49,041 bases of DNA. It comes from Bacteroidaceae bacterium (lineage in GTDB: Bacteria > Bacteroidota > Bacteroidia > Bacteroidales > Bacteroidaceae). The notes beneath the pieces were generated by a model, which saw nothing but the letters and a program-made list of their open reading frames with translations, was not told the DNA's origin and made no database searches. The translations under genes were made by a program, and so were the position numbers. Shown here piece by piece: positions 10,859 through 18,140 of this stretch (position 1 is its first letter; every line of letters begins with the position of its first letter). The stretch covers positions 1 to 49,041 of the forward strand of contig JAFYQH010000028.1 in assembly GCA_017547205.1 (NCBI GenBank), in the 5' to 3' direction.

Positions 10859-10909
10859 ATAAATTGTATTCTATTTAGGATTAAGATATGATTCATGTAT
10901 GTCTGTATG

Positions 10910-10934
10910 AAAAAGAGGGGCTTGTCGGCCCCTC
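10910..10934 (-). terminator. Terminator-like hairpin in the rimP operon leader (possible attenuator)
   Basis: A 7-bp GC-only-rich stem (10915-10921 with 10928-10934, 6-nt loop) is followed on the minus strand by UUUUU. It lies between the predicted promoter (10954-10985) and the rimP ATG at 10858. It therefore cannot end an upstream gene and would act on the operon's own leader. The plus strand lacks a T-run at this hairpin. Confidence 0.6.
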
Positions 10935-10953
10935 CACATCATCATTATCACTG

Positions 10954-10985
10954 CAAATTTAATATTATTTGCCAACTAATGCAAG
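10954..10985 (-). promoter_or_regulatory. Bacteroidetes-type promoter of the rimP-nusA-infB-suf operon
   Basis: Read on the minus strand: CTTG, 20 bases, then TAAATTTG, which matches the phylum's -33/-7 consensus (TTTG, N19-21, TAnnTTTG). The predicted start of transcription is near 10947, giving a leader of about 90 nt before rimP. Confidence 0.65.
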
Positions 10986-11063
10986 CATTTATGCCTTTTT
11001 TATGTGTCAATGCCCGAATATGGTATTTTTATTCCTTGCCGCCGGTATTAAATGGTTGTTCCT

Positions 11064-11095
11064 TTTGTCTGTGATGGCTATAATTGTTATCTTCG
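11064..11095 (+). promoter_or_regulatory. Promoter of the small membrane protein gene
   Basis: TTTG (11064-11067), 20 bases, then TATCTTCG (11088-11095), a one-base variant of the -7 consensus. The predicted start near 11102 lies downstream of the first possible start codon at 11052. This supports the ATG at 11112 as the true start. Confidence 0.55.
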
Positions 11096-11111
11096 CGACA
11101 AAATAAAGGTT

Positions 11112-11561
11112 ATGGCTACAAAAGGCAGCAATGCAAACATGAGATTCCTCTTCGGCAGCGTATTCTTCTTTGCAGTAGTGATACTTTCCATAGTGTTGTT
11201 CACGTATTATGCCATGAGAGAATCATGGAAGAAATCTCCCGATACCGTCTATACTTATACGGTGACCTTCTCGCCCGATTTTGATGGGCTTGACTACTCG
11301 GTGTATCTTGATGATAGCTTGCTGTATGTAGGCACTCCTGTAGATGCCGATACGGTTATAAAGGTGAGACGTTACATTGCCGAAGAACCTGTTACCATTG
11401 CCGGGGTCGATACGGTCGTGCGTATACCGCGCTTTACATCCACTTCGTCGCTTTTCGTAGTTGACGGAAGAACTGACAAACCGCGCATTTTCAATGTCGG
11501 TGAGAATTGCAGTTTTTATTTGAGATTGGAAAACGGAAGAGTTGTGGCAGATATGAAATGA
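11112..11561 (+). CDS. Small membrane-anchored protein of unknown function
   Basis: I do not recognise this family. From the ATG at 11112 the protein has 149 residues. A short polar start is followed by one transmembrane helix (about residues 12-33: FLFGSVFFFAVVILSIVLFT). An extracytoplasmic part of about 110 residues, rich in beta-branched residues, includes YSVYLDDSLLYVGTP. The longer frame from 11052 would place about 20 odd residues before it and is disfavoured by the promoter position. It is divergent from rimP and convergent with the S41 protease gene, and shares a long terminator hairpin with the latter. Confidence 0.75.
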   Translation: MATKGSNANMRFLFGSVFFFAVVILSIVLFTYYAMRESWKKSPDTVYTYTVTFSPDFDGLDYSVYLDDSLLYVGTPVDADTVIKVRRYIAEEPVTIAGVDTVVRIPRFTSTSSLFVVDGRTDKPRIFNVGENCSFYLRLENGRVVADMK

Positions 11562-11608
11562 CAAGAAAAGGAATAGTCTTGGCTATCCCTTTTCTTGTCA
11601 TTTCATAT
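11551..11608. terminator. 26-bp inverted repeat between convergent genes, covering a stop codon
   Basis: Bases 11551-11576 pair with 11583-11608 with a single mismatch and a 6-nt loop. The left arm contains the last codons and the TGA (11559-11561) of the plus-strand gene. The right arm ends 6 bases before the stop of the minus-strand protease gene at 11614. Its position suits a shared terminator, although the U-tracts are interrupted. Confidence 0.75.
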
Positions 11609-11613
11609 TATTT

Positions 11614-13293
11614 CTATTTGTTGGCCTCGTTCGAGGGGGCAGGCTTCAGTATCCTGCTGTATTCGTCCCTGTTGTTGAGAATCCTGCATGCTTCTTTTAT
11701 GTCCACGTCTTCGCGTAGGCTGTAGACGATGCTTCCTTTCTGGCCGTAATACCGTTTGATAATCTCATCTGCAAGCAGGTCCTTGATGTCTTTCTTGAAG
11801 TGTTCGAGTGATAAGTCTAGGTCGGCATTCAGTTTCTCTTCAAGAGCCTTCAGTTCCTCCTTTACTATATTGCCGAGTCCTTCGAACTCAATCATCTTCT
11901 TAAGGTCGCCAAGCATCTTTACGCTTCTCAGGTCGTAGCTGAAATTCTTTGATTTGAGATACTCGCAGAACTCGGAATATGTGGTATCGTCTATCTTGAA
12001 CTCCGATGCCGGTGCGATGGTGTCGTTCTTGAGTTTGAATTCGGTGGCGAAATCGAACATGGCCATGTCCTGGAGCAGATAATAGAGTAGGGTAGAGAGC
12101 TCCTCGGTCTTGGGTTCAAGGTCGGGGCGTATTCCGCCTCCATCCCTGACCTCTCTGCCGGCAGCCGTGTGGAATACAGTGGTAAGGCTGTCGGGAATTC
12201 GGCTTGATCGTCCGTCCTCCAACATATGTGAATAGTCCAGGGCCTGTACGCATCTTCCGCTGGGTATGTAGTATTTTGCAGTGGTGAGTTTCAGGACACC
12301 ACCGCCATTTACACTTCTAGAGCTTTGTACAAGTCCTTTACCGAACGTTCTTGAACCGATTATAACGGCTCTGTCCAGGTCTTGCAGCGCTCCGGCAAGA
12401 ATCTCCGATGCCGATGCTGACTGTCCGTTCACGAGTATCGCTAAAGGGCAAGCTTCGTCAATTGGCTCTTTGCGTGTGACATATTCCTCATTGGATTGTT
12501 TTATCTTGCCTTTTGTGGTGACTATGGTCTTTCCCTTCGGGACAAAGAGGTTTACAATCTCTACTGCTTCGTTCAAAAGTCCTCCTCCGTTGTTGCGGAG
12601 ATCTATTACAAATGACTCAGCACCTTGTTTCTTGAGGTCGACAACTGCTTTCCTCATCTCCTTTGCGCATTCTTCGGTGAAACTATCAAGGATTATGTGG
12701 CCTGTATTGCTGTCAAGCATTCCGTAATAGCTTATCGGGGGTAGGGATATGCTTGCCCTCTCTATCCTGAATGTCATTGTACCTTTCTTGCCCGGGCGCT
12801 CAATCTCAAGCATGAGCTTTGTGCCGGGTTCGCCGCGCAGCATGTTGCTGACGCTGTCGGTGCTCATCTCCTTGACCGGCTTCCCGTCAATGGATATAAT
12901 CAAGTCACCTGCCTGCAGGCCGGCTTTGTGTGCCGGCATTCCTTCGTATGGTTCTGAAAGTACGGTTGTCTTCTTGTCAGTATGATAACGTATTATGGAA
13001 CCGATTCCGGCGTATTTGCCTGTAGTCATCATCTTCAGTTCGTCACTCTCTTCCTCGGAGTAATATATAGTATATGGGTCAAGGCTCCGAAGCATGGCCG
13101 ATATGCTCCTCTCAATCATTTTCTCCGGCATGATGCTGTCTACGTAGAACAGGTTCAGCTCTTTTACAATAGAGTTGAATATCGAGAGTTGTCTCGAGAG
13201 TTGAAGTTTGTGTTGCTCGTCTGCTTTTGCGGTTTGGAACGATGATGTTGCAATGAATATTGCAATCAGTAATATCCTTGATATTCTTTTCAT
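11614..13293 (-). CDS. S41 family C-terminal processing peptidase
   Basis: This is a periplasmic serine protease of the CtpA/Prc type (559 residues). It has a signal peptide (ISRILLIAIFIATSSFQTAKA). A PDZ domain lies at about residues 85-175 (GLQAGDLIISIDGKPV). The S41 catalytic domain has the RNNGGGLLNEAV motif, the catalytic serine in GQSASASEI and the lysine in GSRTFGKGLVQS, the Ser-Lys dyad. A helical C-terminal extension of about 170 residues follows. Such enzymes trim or degrade envelope proteins from their C-termini; the substrate here is unknown. It is a single-gene unit, convergent with the preceding gene. Confidence 0.93.
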   Translation of the reverse strand: MKRISRILLIAIFIATSSFQTAKADEQHKLQLSRQLSIFNSIVKELNLFYVDSIMPEKMIERSISAMLRSLDPYTIYYSEEESDELKMMTTGKYAGIGSIIRYHTDKKTTVLSEPYEGMPAHKAGLQAGDLIISIDGKPVKEMSTDSVSNMLRGEPGTKLMLEIERPGKKGTMTFRIERASISLPPISYYGMLDSNTGHIILDSFTEECAKEMRKAVVDLKKQGAESFVIDLRNNGGGLLNEAVEIVNLFVPKGKTIVTTKGKIKQSNEEYVTRKEPIDEACPLAILVNGQSASASEILAGALQDLDRAVIIGSRTFGKGLVQSSRSVNGGGVLKLTTAKYYIPSGRCVQALDYSHMLEDGRSSRIPDSLTTVFHTAAGREVRDGGGIRPDLEPKTEELSTLLYYLLQDMAMFDFATEFKLKNDTIAPASEFKIDDTTYSEFCEYLKSKNFSYDLRSVKMLGDLKKMIEFEGLGNIVKEELKALEEKLNADLDLSLEHFKKDIKDLLADEIIKRYYGQKGSIVYSLREDVDIKEACRILNNRDEYSRILKPAPSNEANK

Positions 13294-13450
13294 GTTTGAA
13301 TAGTGATTCTGTTAAATTCTATATTTCCGCGAATATACACTTAATTCGTCGTTATAACCCTGCTGGTATGGAGTTTTTATCTCTTTTTTATGTTTTTTTA
13401 CCGAGATTGCCGGTTTTTTCTTTCATTATCCTAAAAAAAAGCCGAAAAAC

Positions 13451-13481
13451 TTGCAGGTATTAAAAAGATGTACTACTTTTG
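13451..13481 (+). promoter_or_regulatory. Promoter of the tRNA-Asn pair
   Basis: TTG (13451-13453), 20 bases, TACTTTTG (13474-13481), a full match to the Bacteroidetes -33/-7 pattern. It lies about 30 bases upstream of the first tRNA-Asn. The predicted transcription start is near 13488. Confidence 0.7.
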
Positions 13482-13512
13482 CAACGTCAAAAGACAAGGA
13501 TGACAAAAATAT

Positions 13513-13586
13513 TCTTCAGTAGCTCAGTCGGTTAGAGCACCTGACTGTTAATCAGGGGGTCGTAGGTTCAAGTCCTACCTGAAGAG
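13513..13586 (+). tRNA. tRNA-Asn (GTT), copy 1
   Basis: A 74-nt cloverleaf. The acceptor stem is TCTTCAG/CTGAAGA with discriminator G. The D-arm is GCTC/GAGC, the anticodon stem CCTGA/TCAGG with loop CTGTTAA (anticodon GTT), and the T-arm GTAGG-TTCAAGT-CCTAC. CCA is not encoded. A small hairpin (13589-13607, AGCGAG/CTCGCT) follows and may be a processing signal or a weak terminator before copy 2. Confidence 0.97.
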
Positions 13587-13631
13587 CAAGCGAGCGGAAG
13601 TCTCGCTATTTTAATGAACTTCCCAAAATAT

Positions 13632-13705
13632 TCTTCAGTAGCTCAGTCGGTTAGAGCACCTGACTGTTAATCAGGGGGTCGTAGGTTCAAGTCCTACCTG
13701 AAGAG
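13632..13705 (+). tRNA. tRNA-Asn (GTT), copy 2
   Basis: Identical over all 74 bases to the copy 119 bases upstream. The identity extends only 12 bases before the acceptor stem (AAAATATTC...), and the downstream flanks differ. There is no separate full promoter between the copies, so both are probably cut from one transcript. Confidence 0.97.
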
Positions 13706-13706
13706 C

Positions 13707-13738
13707 AAAGCAGAAAACAGCAGTTTTCTGCTTTTTTT
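13707..13738 (+). terminator. Intrinsic terminator of the tRNA-Asn transcript
   Basis: A 10-bp stem AGCAGAAAAC/GTTTTCTGCT (13709-13718 with 13723-13732, loop AGCA), followed by a run of seven T. Confidence 0.9.
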
Positions 13739-13856
13739 ATGCATTTTCTTTGGCTCTCCGGGCCGAGCAAAGCTATTCAAACATAAACGATATTAGAACG
13801 CTCTACATTTGTTATATCAGTTAGGAGTGTAACTATATATGGTTGTATGATTAAAC

Positions 13857-13896
13857 AAATTGATAGCGACAATATACAAATTGTCGCTATCAATTT
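13857..13896 (-). terminator. Terminator hairpin of the ppiD-like gene
   Basis: A perfect 17-bp stem (13857-13873 with 13880-13896, 6-nt loop), 22 bases after the minus-strand stop at 13918. On the minus strand it is followed by TTTGTTT-like sequence. Confidence 0.75.
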
Positions 13897-13917
13897 TATC
13901 GTTATGTAAGCAGTTTC

Positions 13918-16107
13918 TTACTGTGCCATCTGCATTGTGTGCAGTTTGTTCTCTACAGGGTAGATTTTCTCAAGTGCCATCTGGTATAACTGGGCTGCAA
14001 CATTGTCGTAGTTGAACATGCCTCCGTTGGATGTGATGTATTTGTTTTCTGTCTCTGCGTTGAAATCTCCGTTCTTCGGACTCTTTGCAGTAACCTTTAC
14101 TACATACACGCCGTTGTTACCCTTGATTGGTGCGCTTATTTCGTTGACATTCATGTTTGCAACGACTGCGCTGATTACGGGTTCATCTGAATTTACAACT
14201 GGTACGTGTGTGGCTTTCTTGTACTCAACCATGTCGATTGTGCAGGTCTTTACCTTGTTGTTGCCGCAGATGGCTGCAAAGTCTTTCCCGGCAAGTTCTT
14301 TGGTTATCATCTCGGCCTTCTTGTCTATTGCAAGGCGGCTTGCAATAGCCTGTGAAACCTTCTTTAAAGGAACATAGCCCTTGGGGTTGATGCCTGTTAC
14401 TACAGCTACAATGAAGTTGTCGTTGTTGCCACATTCTGTAATTGCAGAGAACTCACCCTCTGCTCTTTCGTCTGAAAGAATCCAGTTTATAAGGCTTGAT
14501 GTGTTGGCTATATTGCCAATATTTGCAGTAGAGGCGTTTACATCGTTCTGCTGGCGTACTATATAGCCGTTTTTGAATGCTTCGCTTCTGAACTGCTCTG
14601 CATTGTTGTATGTAGCGATGTATTCGCTGAGCTTGTTGTAGATGTTATCGTATGTTTCGTTGCTTGTTTCGATTTCCTTCTTGATGTATGCAATGTTATA
14701 AACATCTGCCTTGCCCTTCTTGGCGATGAGCTGGTATATCATCTTGGCGTTGGGTGAGAGTTCTGCTGTTGCATATTTGCCTACTGGGGCATTGTATATC
14801 TCCTCCTGGAGCTTTGCTGTGGTGATGATTCCCAATGAATAAAAGTTCTGTGAACGGAACCAGAGAGAATCTACATGGCCATAGTTCTTGGCGGTCTCCT
14901 TGAAGTTGGCCTTGCTGTTGAGTGCGTTCATGAGGCTGTCTGTTGTTGCAGCAAGAATGTCCTTGTCTTGACTCTCGATAAGGATGAGACGTATCATCAT
15001 TGAGTCTGCAACCTCTTCTTTGCGCAGATATTTGAATACGTTGAATGAGTTGTCCGATGCATTTGTGTATGGGCCTACAACTTCGTTCAGAGCTGCATTG
15101 TCTATGCGAATCTGTACATCCTCGCTAAGAGCGTCCTTGGTCCAAAGAAGGTCGTTGTAAGTGTAGTCGCAACCTGCCATGCGGAGCAATCTGTCGTACT
15201 CTGTATATCCGTTCTTCAAAGAGTCGGTATATTCCTGCATTTCGGCCTGTGCTTTTGCTCTGTCATTTACGCTCGGGGCTATGTTTACTGAGATGTACTC
15301 GATGTCGCGAGTGTCGAATGGTAACTCAAATACAAAATCTTTGTTGTCTTCGTAGAAGGCGTTTATCTCCTTCTCACTGGCTATTGCCAATGAGTCAGCG
15401 ATTTCGTTATATGGGTATGCTGCAACCTCTATGCTGAATGTGTTGTTGTTGAGCTCGAAGTTCTTGCTTGCAAGGGCAGGGTTGGGGAGTGCTGCTTTTG
15501 CAAGGAGTGTAGCTTGCTTTGAGTTGAGAAGCTCGAGCTTGATATTGTTCGCGAGGTATTCCCAGCATGCATGCATTTCTGCAGTGTAGGGGTCTATGCG
15601 GCCAATTTCAAGACCATTCTTGTAAGCCTCAGAAATCTCTTTCCATGAAACTGCATCAAATGCGATGCCTGATGACCTGAATTGTCTGTTGAAACTGTTC
15701 ATGAACATGCTGCTGTTGCTGTTCAGTGCCTCCTCAATCTCTTCGTCCGTGATGGCGATGCCCAGTTTCTCGGCCTGTACGGCTGCAATCTGTAGCTGTG
15801 TGTAGGTTTGCCATGCCTGCTCCTTTAATGCGTTGAGTTCCTCGTCGGTGAATGATGCAGCTCTCTGTGCCTCTGGAAGAGCTTCGTTCATCATTCTCAA
15901 AGTTTTTGTAGCATTGATGAAGTTGTTCTGGAATTCCTGGAATTCAATTGCAGAAACTTTTTCACCATCGATATAACCGGCAGAAATTTCTCTGCTGTTG
16001 GGCTCAAGTGCCCTCCAGGCATCACTTGCGATAAACGCAAACAATGCGAGACCCACAAAGATAACGAGCAGCGGGCCTTTGTTACGTAGCTTTTGTAGTG
16101 TAGCCAT
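13918..16107 (-). CDS. PpiD-like membrane-anchored peptidyl-prolyl isomerase/chaperone
   Basis: This 729-residue periplasmic folding factor is anchored by one N-terminal membrane helix (about residues 12-29, GPLLVIFVGLALFAFIAS). It then has a SurA-N-like region (EKVSAIEFQEFQNNFI and the helical block to about 190). The middle part contains parvulin-like sequence around residues 350-460, and the helical/beta C-terminal part ends in QMAQ. The parvulin signature is weak, so catalytic isomerase activity is uncertain; a chaperone role is more secure. A TAACTTTG box at 16150-16157 and the upstream terminator at 16197-16258 indicate that it is transcribed on its own. Confidence 0.85.
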   Translation of the reverse strand: MATLQKLRNKGPLLVIFVGLALFAFIASDAWRALEPNSREISAGYIDGEKVSAIEFQEFQNNFINATKTLRMMNEALPEAQRAASFTDEELNALKEQAWQTYTQLQIAAVQAEKLGIAITDEEIEEALNSNSSMFMNSFNRQFRSSGIAFDAVSWKEISEAYKNGLEIGRIDPYTAEMHACWEYLANNIKLELLNSKQATLLAKAALPNPALASKNFELNNNTFSIEVAAYPYNEIADSLAIASEKEINAFYEDNKDFVFELPFDTRDIEYISVNIAPSVNDRAKAQAEMQEYTDSLKNGYTEYDRLLRMAGCDYTYNDLLWTKDALSEDVQIRIDNAALNEVVGPYTNASDNSFNVFKYLRKEEVADSMMIRLILIESQDKDILAATTDSLMNALNSKANFKETAKNYGHVDSLWFRSQNFYSLGIITTAKLQEEIYNAPVGKYATAELSPNAKMIYQLIAKKGKADVYNIAYIKKEIETSNETYDNIYNKLSEYIATYNNAEQFRSEAFKNGYIVRQQNDVNASTANIGNIANTSSLINWILSDERAEGEFSAITECGNNDNFIVAVVTGINPKGYVPLKKVSQAIASRLAIDKKAEMITKELAGKDFAAICGNNKVKTCTIDMVEYKKATHVPVVNSDEPVISAVVANMNVNEISAPIKGNNGVYVVKVTAKSPKNGDFNAETENKYITSNGGMFNYDNVAAQLYQMALEKIYPVENKLHTMQMAQ

Positions 16108-16149
16108 AGTCTAATTTTATTTATTGTTGAATTTTTGCATTAAACTTCG

Positions 16150-16157
16150 CAAAGTTA
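16150..16157 (-). promoter_or_regulatory. Probable -7 box for the ppiD-like gene
   Basis: TAACTTTG on the minus strand, about 43 bases before the ATG at 16107. I see no -33 TTG at the expected distance. It lies downstream of the preceding operon's terminator. Confidence 0.45.
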
Positions 16158-16196
16158 GTAAATTGCTTTGGATTTATTGTTATAAACAATGGAAAA

Positions 16197-16258
16197 ACTT
16201 GTGTAAAAATGGAGAAAGTAGCTACATAAAGTGACGTTTTCTCTATTTTTACACAAGT
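16197..16258 (-). terminator. Terminator of the coaX-lptC operon
   Basis: A 21-bp stem (16197-16217 with 16238-16258, one G-T pair, 20-nt loop). On the minus strand the stem is followed by TTTTTCC. It lies 35 bases after the stop codon of the CNNM/CBS protein gene. Confidence 0.8.
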
Positions 16259-16292
16259 CGGATTTTAACTTGGCTGTATGCTGCCGCGCAGG

Positions 16293-17552
16293 TTATGTGA
16301 GTGTGAACTTTACAAGTTCTATTTTCGTGCTGCGAAGTTTAATGGTCCGTATTCTATAATGGTCTATGCTTATAGTCTCGTTCAGCTGAGGGAATCGCTG
16401 GTGGTGGGCAAGAATGAAGCCTCCCAATGTCTGATATTCGTCGGATTCGGGCAGACCTAAGTCGAACATTTCGTTTATCCTTTCAATCTCCAGACGTCCC
16501 GAAAGAATGTATTCGTTGTTGCCCAACGACTTGGCGACAAGGTTCTGGTTGTCGTGCTCGTCTTCAATCTCGCCTATGATTTCTTCTACAAGATCTTCAA
16601 GCGAGATTATGCCTGATGTTCCACCGAACTCGTCAATAACGACTGCCAATGACTTCTTCTGCTGCATGAGGGTACGCATCAGTTTCTGGGCGGAGAGGGT
16701 CTCGGGGACATAGGGCATCTTGCATATTTTCTGTTGCCACTTTTTTCCTAGCCTGAAAAGTTCCGATGAGTGTATGTATCCTATGATGTTGTCTATGTTG
16801 TCCTTGTAAACGACAATCTTGGAGTGACCAGATTCTATGAATACTGACTTCAATTCCTCGAGTGGGGTGTTTATTTCAACTGCCTCAATTTCCGTGCGTG
16901 GTACAAGGCAGTCCCTTACCTTTATGCTTGAGAAATCAAGGGCGTTCTGGAATATGAGAACGTCGTTGTTTATCTCTTGTTCTTCGTCGGCATTGTCTAT
17001 CGATGTCTGTATCAGGTTGTTCAGCTCTGTTACCGAAAAGGTGTTGTCACGCGCATTGTCCTTTATCCTTATGTTGAAAAGGCGAAGCAGAAGTGTTGAA
17101 CATACCGTTGTGAAACGTGCCAGGGGGTACAGTAATATGTATAGGACGTACATCGGCAGTGCGAAACGTTTCAGGGATCGGTTGGGGTTTATCCTGAAGA
17201 GTGCTTTCGGGACAAACTCGCCGGTGAATATTATCACTATCGTTGATATTATGGTCTCGAGCAACAGGCTTGCCGAGGGTGAGTCGTGGAGGCTGTGTAG
17301 AATCGTGCTGTTCAGTAGTCTGGCCATGAGCATACCATAAATCACAAGTACGATGTTGTTGCCTACCAGCAGGCTTGATATGAAATTATTGCTGTTGCTG
17401 TAGAATTGGTCTATAACGTAAGAATGCACAGAACGCTCTTGGCTATCTATGCCCAGAAGCAGTCTGTTCGATGATACGAAGGCAATCTCCATGCCCGAGA
17501 AGAGTGCCGAGAGGAGTATCACTGCAATTAGAAGTAAAATTGTTGTCGTCAT
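16293..17552 (-). CDS. CNNM/CBS-domain membrane protein (CorC/HlyC family, GldE-like)
   Basis: The 419-residue integral membrane protein has an N-terminal CNNM (DUF21) domain with several helices (about 1-185, starting TILLLIAVILLSALFSGMEIAF). A pair of CBS domains follows (about 205-325; VRDCLVPRTEIEAVE and VVIDEFGGTSGIISLEDLVEEI are the standard motifs), then a CorC/HlyC C-terminal domain (about 340-415). Relatives are proposed magnesium or cobalt exporters; the Bacteroidetes form is related to GldE, a gliding-motility accessory protein. No gldD is next to it, and 'hemolysin' would be a misleading name. It follows lptC with no gap and is the last gene of the coaX operon. Confidence 0.88.
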   Translation of the reverse strand: MTTTILLLIAVILLSALFSGMEIAFVSSNRLLLGIDSQERSVHSYVIDQFYSNSNNFISSLLVGNNIVLVIYGMLMARLLNSTILHSLHDSPSASLLLETIISTIVIIFTGEFVPKALFRINPNRSLKRFALPMYVLYILLYPLARFTTVCSTLLLRLFNIRIKDNARDNTFSVTELNNLIQTSIDNADEEQEINNDVLIFQNALDFSSIKVRDCLVPRTEIEAVEINTPLEELKSVFIESGHSKIVVYKDNIDNIIGYIHSSELFRLGKKWQQKICKMPYVPETLSAQKLMRTLMQQKKSLAVVIDEFGGTSGIISLEDLVEEIIGEIEDEHDNQNLVAKSLGNNEYILSGRLEIERINEMFDLGLPESDEYQTLGGFILAHHQRFPQLNETISIDHYRIRTIKLRSTKIELVKFTLT

Positions 17553-18140
17553 CTATTCTTCAATGGCGTAGATTCCTTTGGTGTTCTTGATGTGCCATGC
17601 AGAAAGATCCTGATTTGATGAGAAACCGTAGCCCTCGGTAACCTGGTTTTCCTGCTCTATCTTAATGTGGGCGTCGGAGTATATTATCTTTTCTTCCTGG
17701 TTCCAGTAAAGGAGGTCCGTGAAGAATTTCTCGTTCTTAAGGTTCCTTATATCGACGTTGCCTATAAGTTTCCATAGCTTCTGCTCGTTGAAGTAGTATG
17801 CCGTGTCGCATTTTATGGTAGCCTCAACGTTCATGGCACGGTCGTATTTCTCTAAATAAACGCCTTTCTCGAATGCCCAGTAGGGCGGGTTGCGCTTGTT
17901 GAATACGAGCCATTCTGCTGCGTCTATCCTGTAGCTTATACGCCCCGAATCGCTGATAAGCGTCTTTACGTCGTATGTACTCATTATAGCAAGTGAATCG
18001 CTGCTTCCGTCTACAGCAGGAGCGACACTCTCTGCATCGCCTTGGCATGATGCATGAAAAATGAGTACAACAATCGCTGTAAGGGCGATTGTTGTACTAT
18101 ATGCAAACTGCTTGATTTTAACGAATTCTGGTAGTCTCAT
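17553..18140 (-). CDS. lptC: LPS export protein LptC
   Basis: LptC links the inner-membrane LptBFG extractor to the periplasmic LptA bridge in lipopolysaccharide transport. The 195-residue protein has an N-terminal hydrophobic segment ending in a lipobox-like HASC (C33), so it may be a lipoprotein, as in other Bacteroidetes. The OstA/LptC-type beta-jellyroll follows (GRISYRIDAAEW, EATIKCDTAYYFNEQKLWKL, GNVDIRNLKNEKFFTDLLYW). The start codon lies 23 bases inside the end of the preceding TPR gene, and there is no later start that keeps the signal. Other Lpt genes are not in the window. Confidence 0.85.
   Translation of the reverse strand: MRLPEFVKIKQFAYSTTIALTAIVVLIFHASCQGDAESVAPAVDGSSDSLAIMSTYDVKTLISDSGRISYRIDAAEWLVFNKRNPPYWAFEKGVYLEKYDRAMNVEATIKCDTAYYFNEQKLWKLIGNVDIRNLKNEKFFTDLLYWNQEEKIIYSDAHIKIEQENQVTEGYGFSSNQDLSAWHIKNTKGIYAIEE

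Noticed and set aside
11052-11561. A 169-residue form of the small membrane protein starting at 11052
   Set aside because: A promoter (11064-11095) lies inside this extension, and the first 20 residues look unlike coding sequence before a clear membrane helix. ATG 11112 is preferred.
13513-13705. CRISPR-like direct repeat pair
   Set aside because: The two 74-base repeats fold as tRNA-Asn, and there is only one spacer-like gap with no cas genes.
16293-17552. Hemolysin
   Set aside because: This is an old family label for CNNM/CBS proteins. Nothing in the sequence supports lysis of blood cells.
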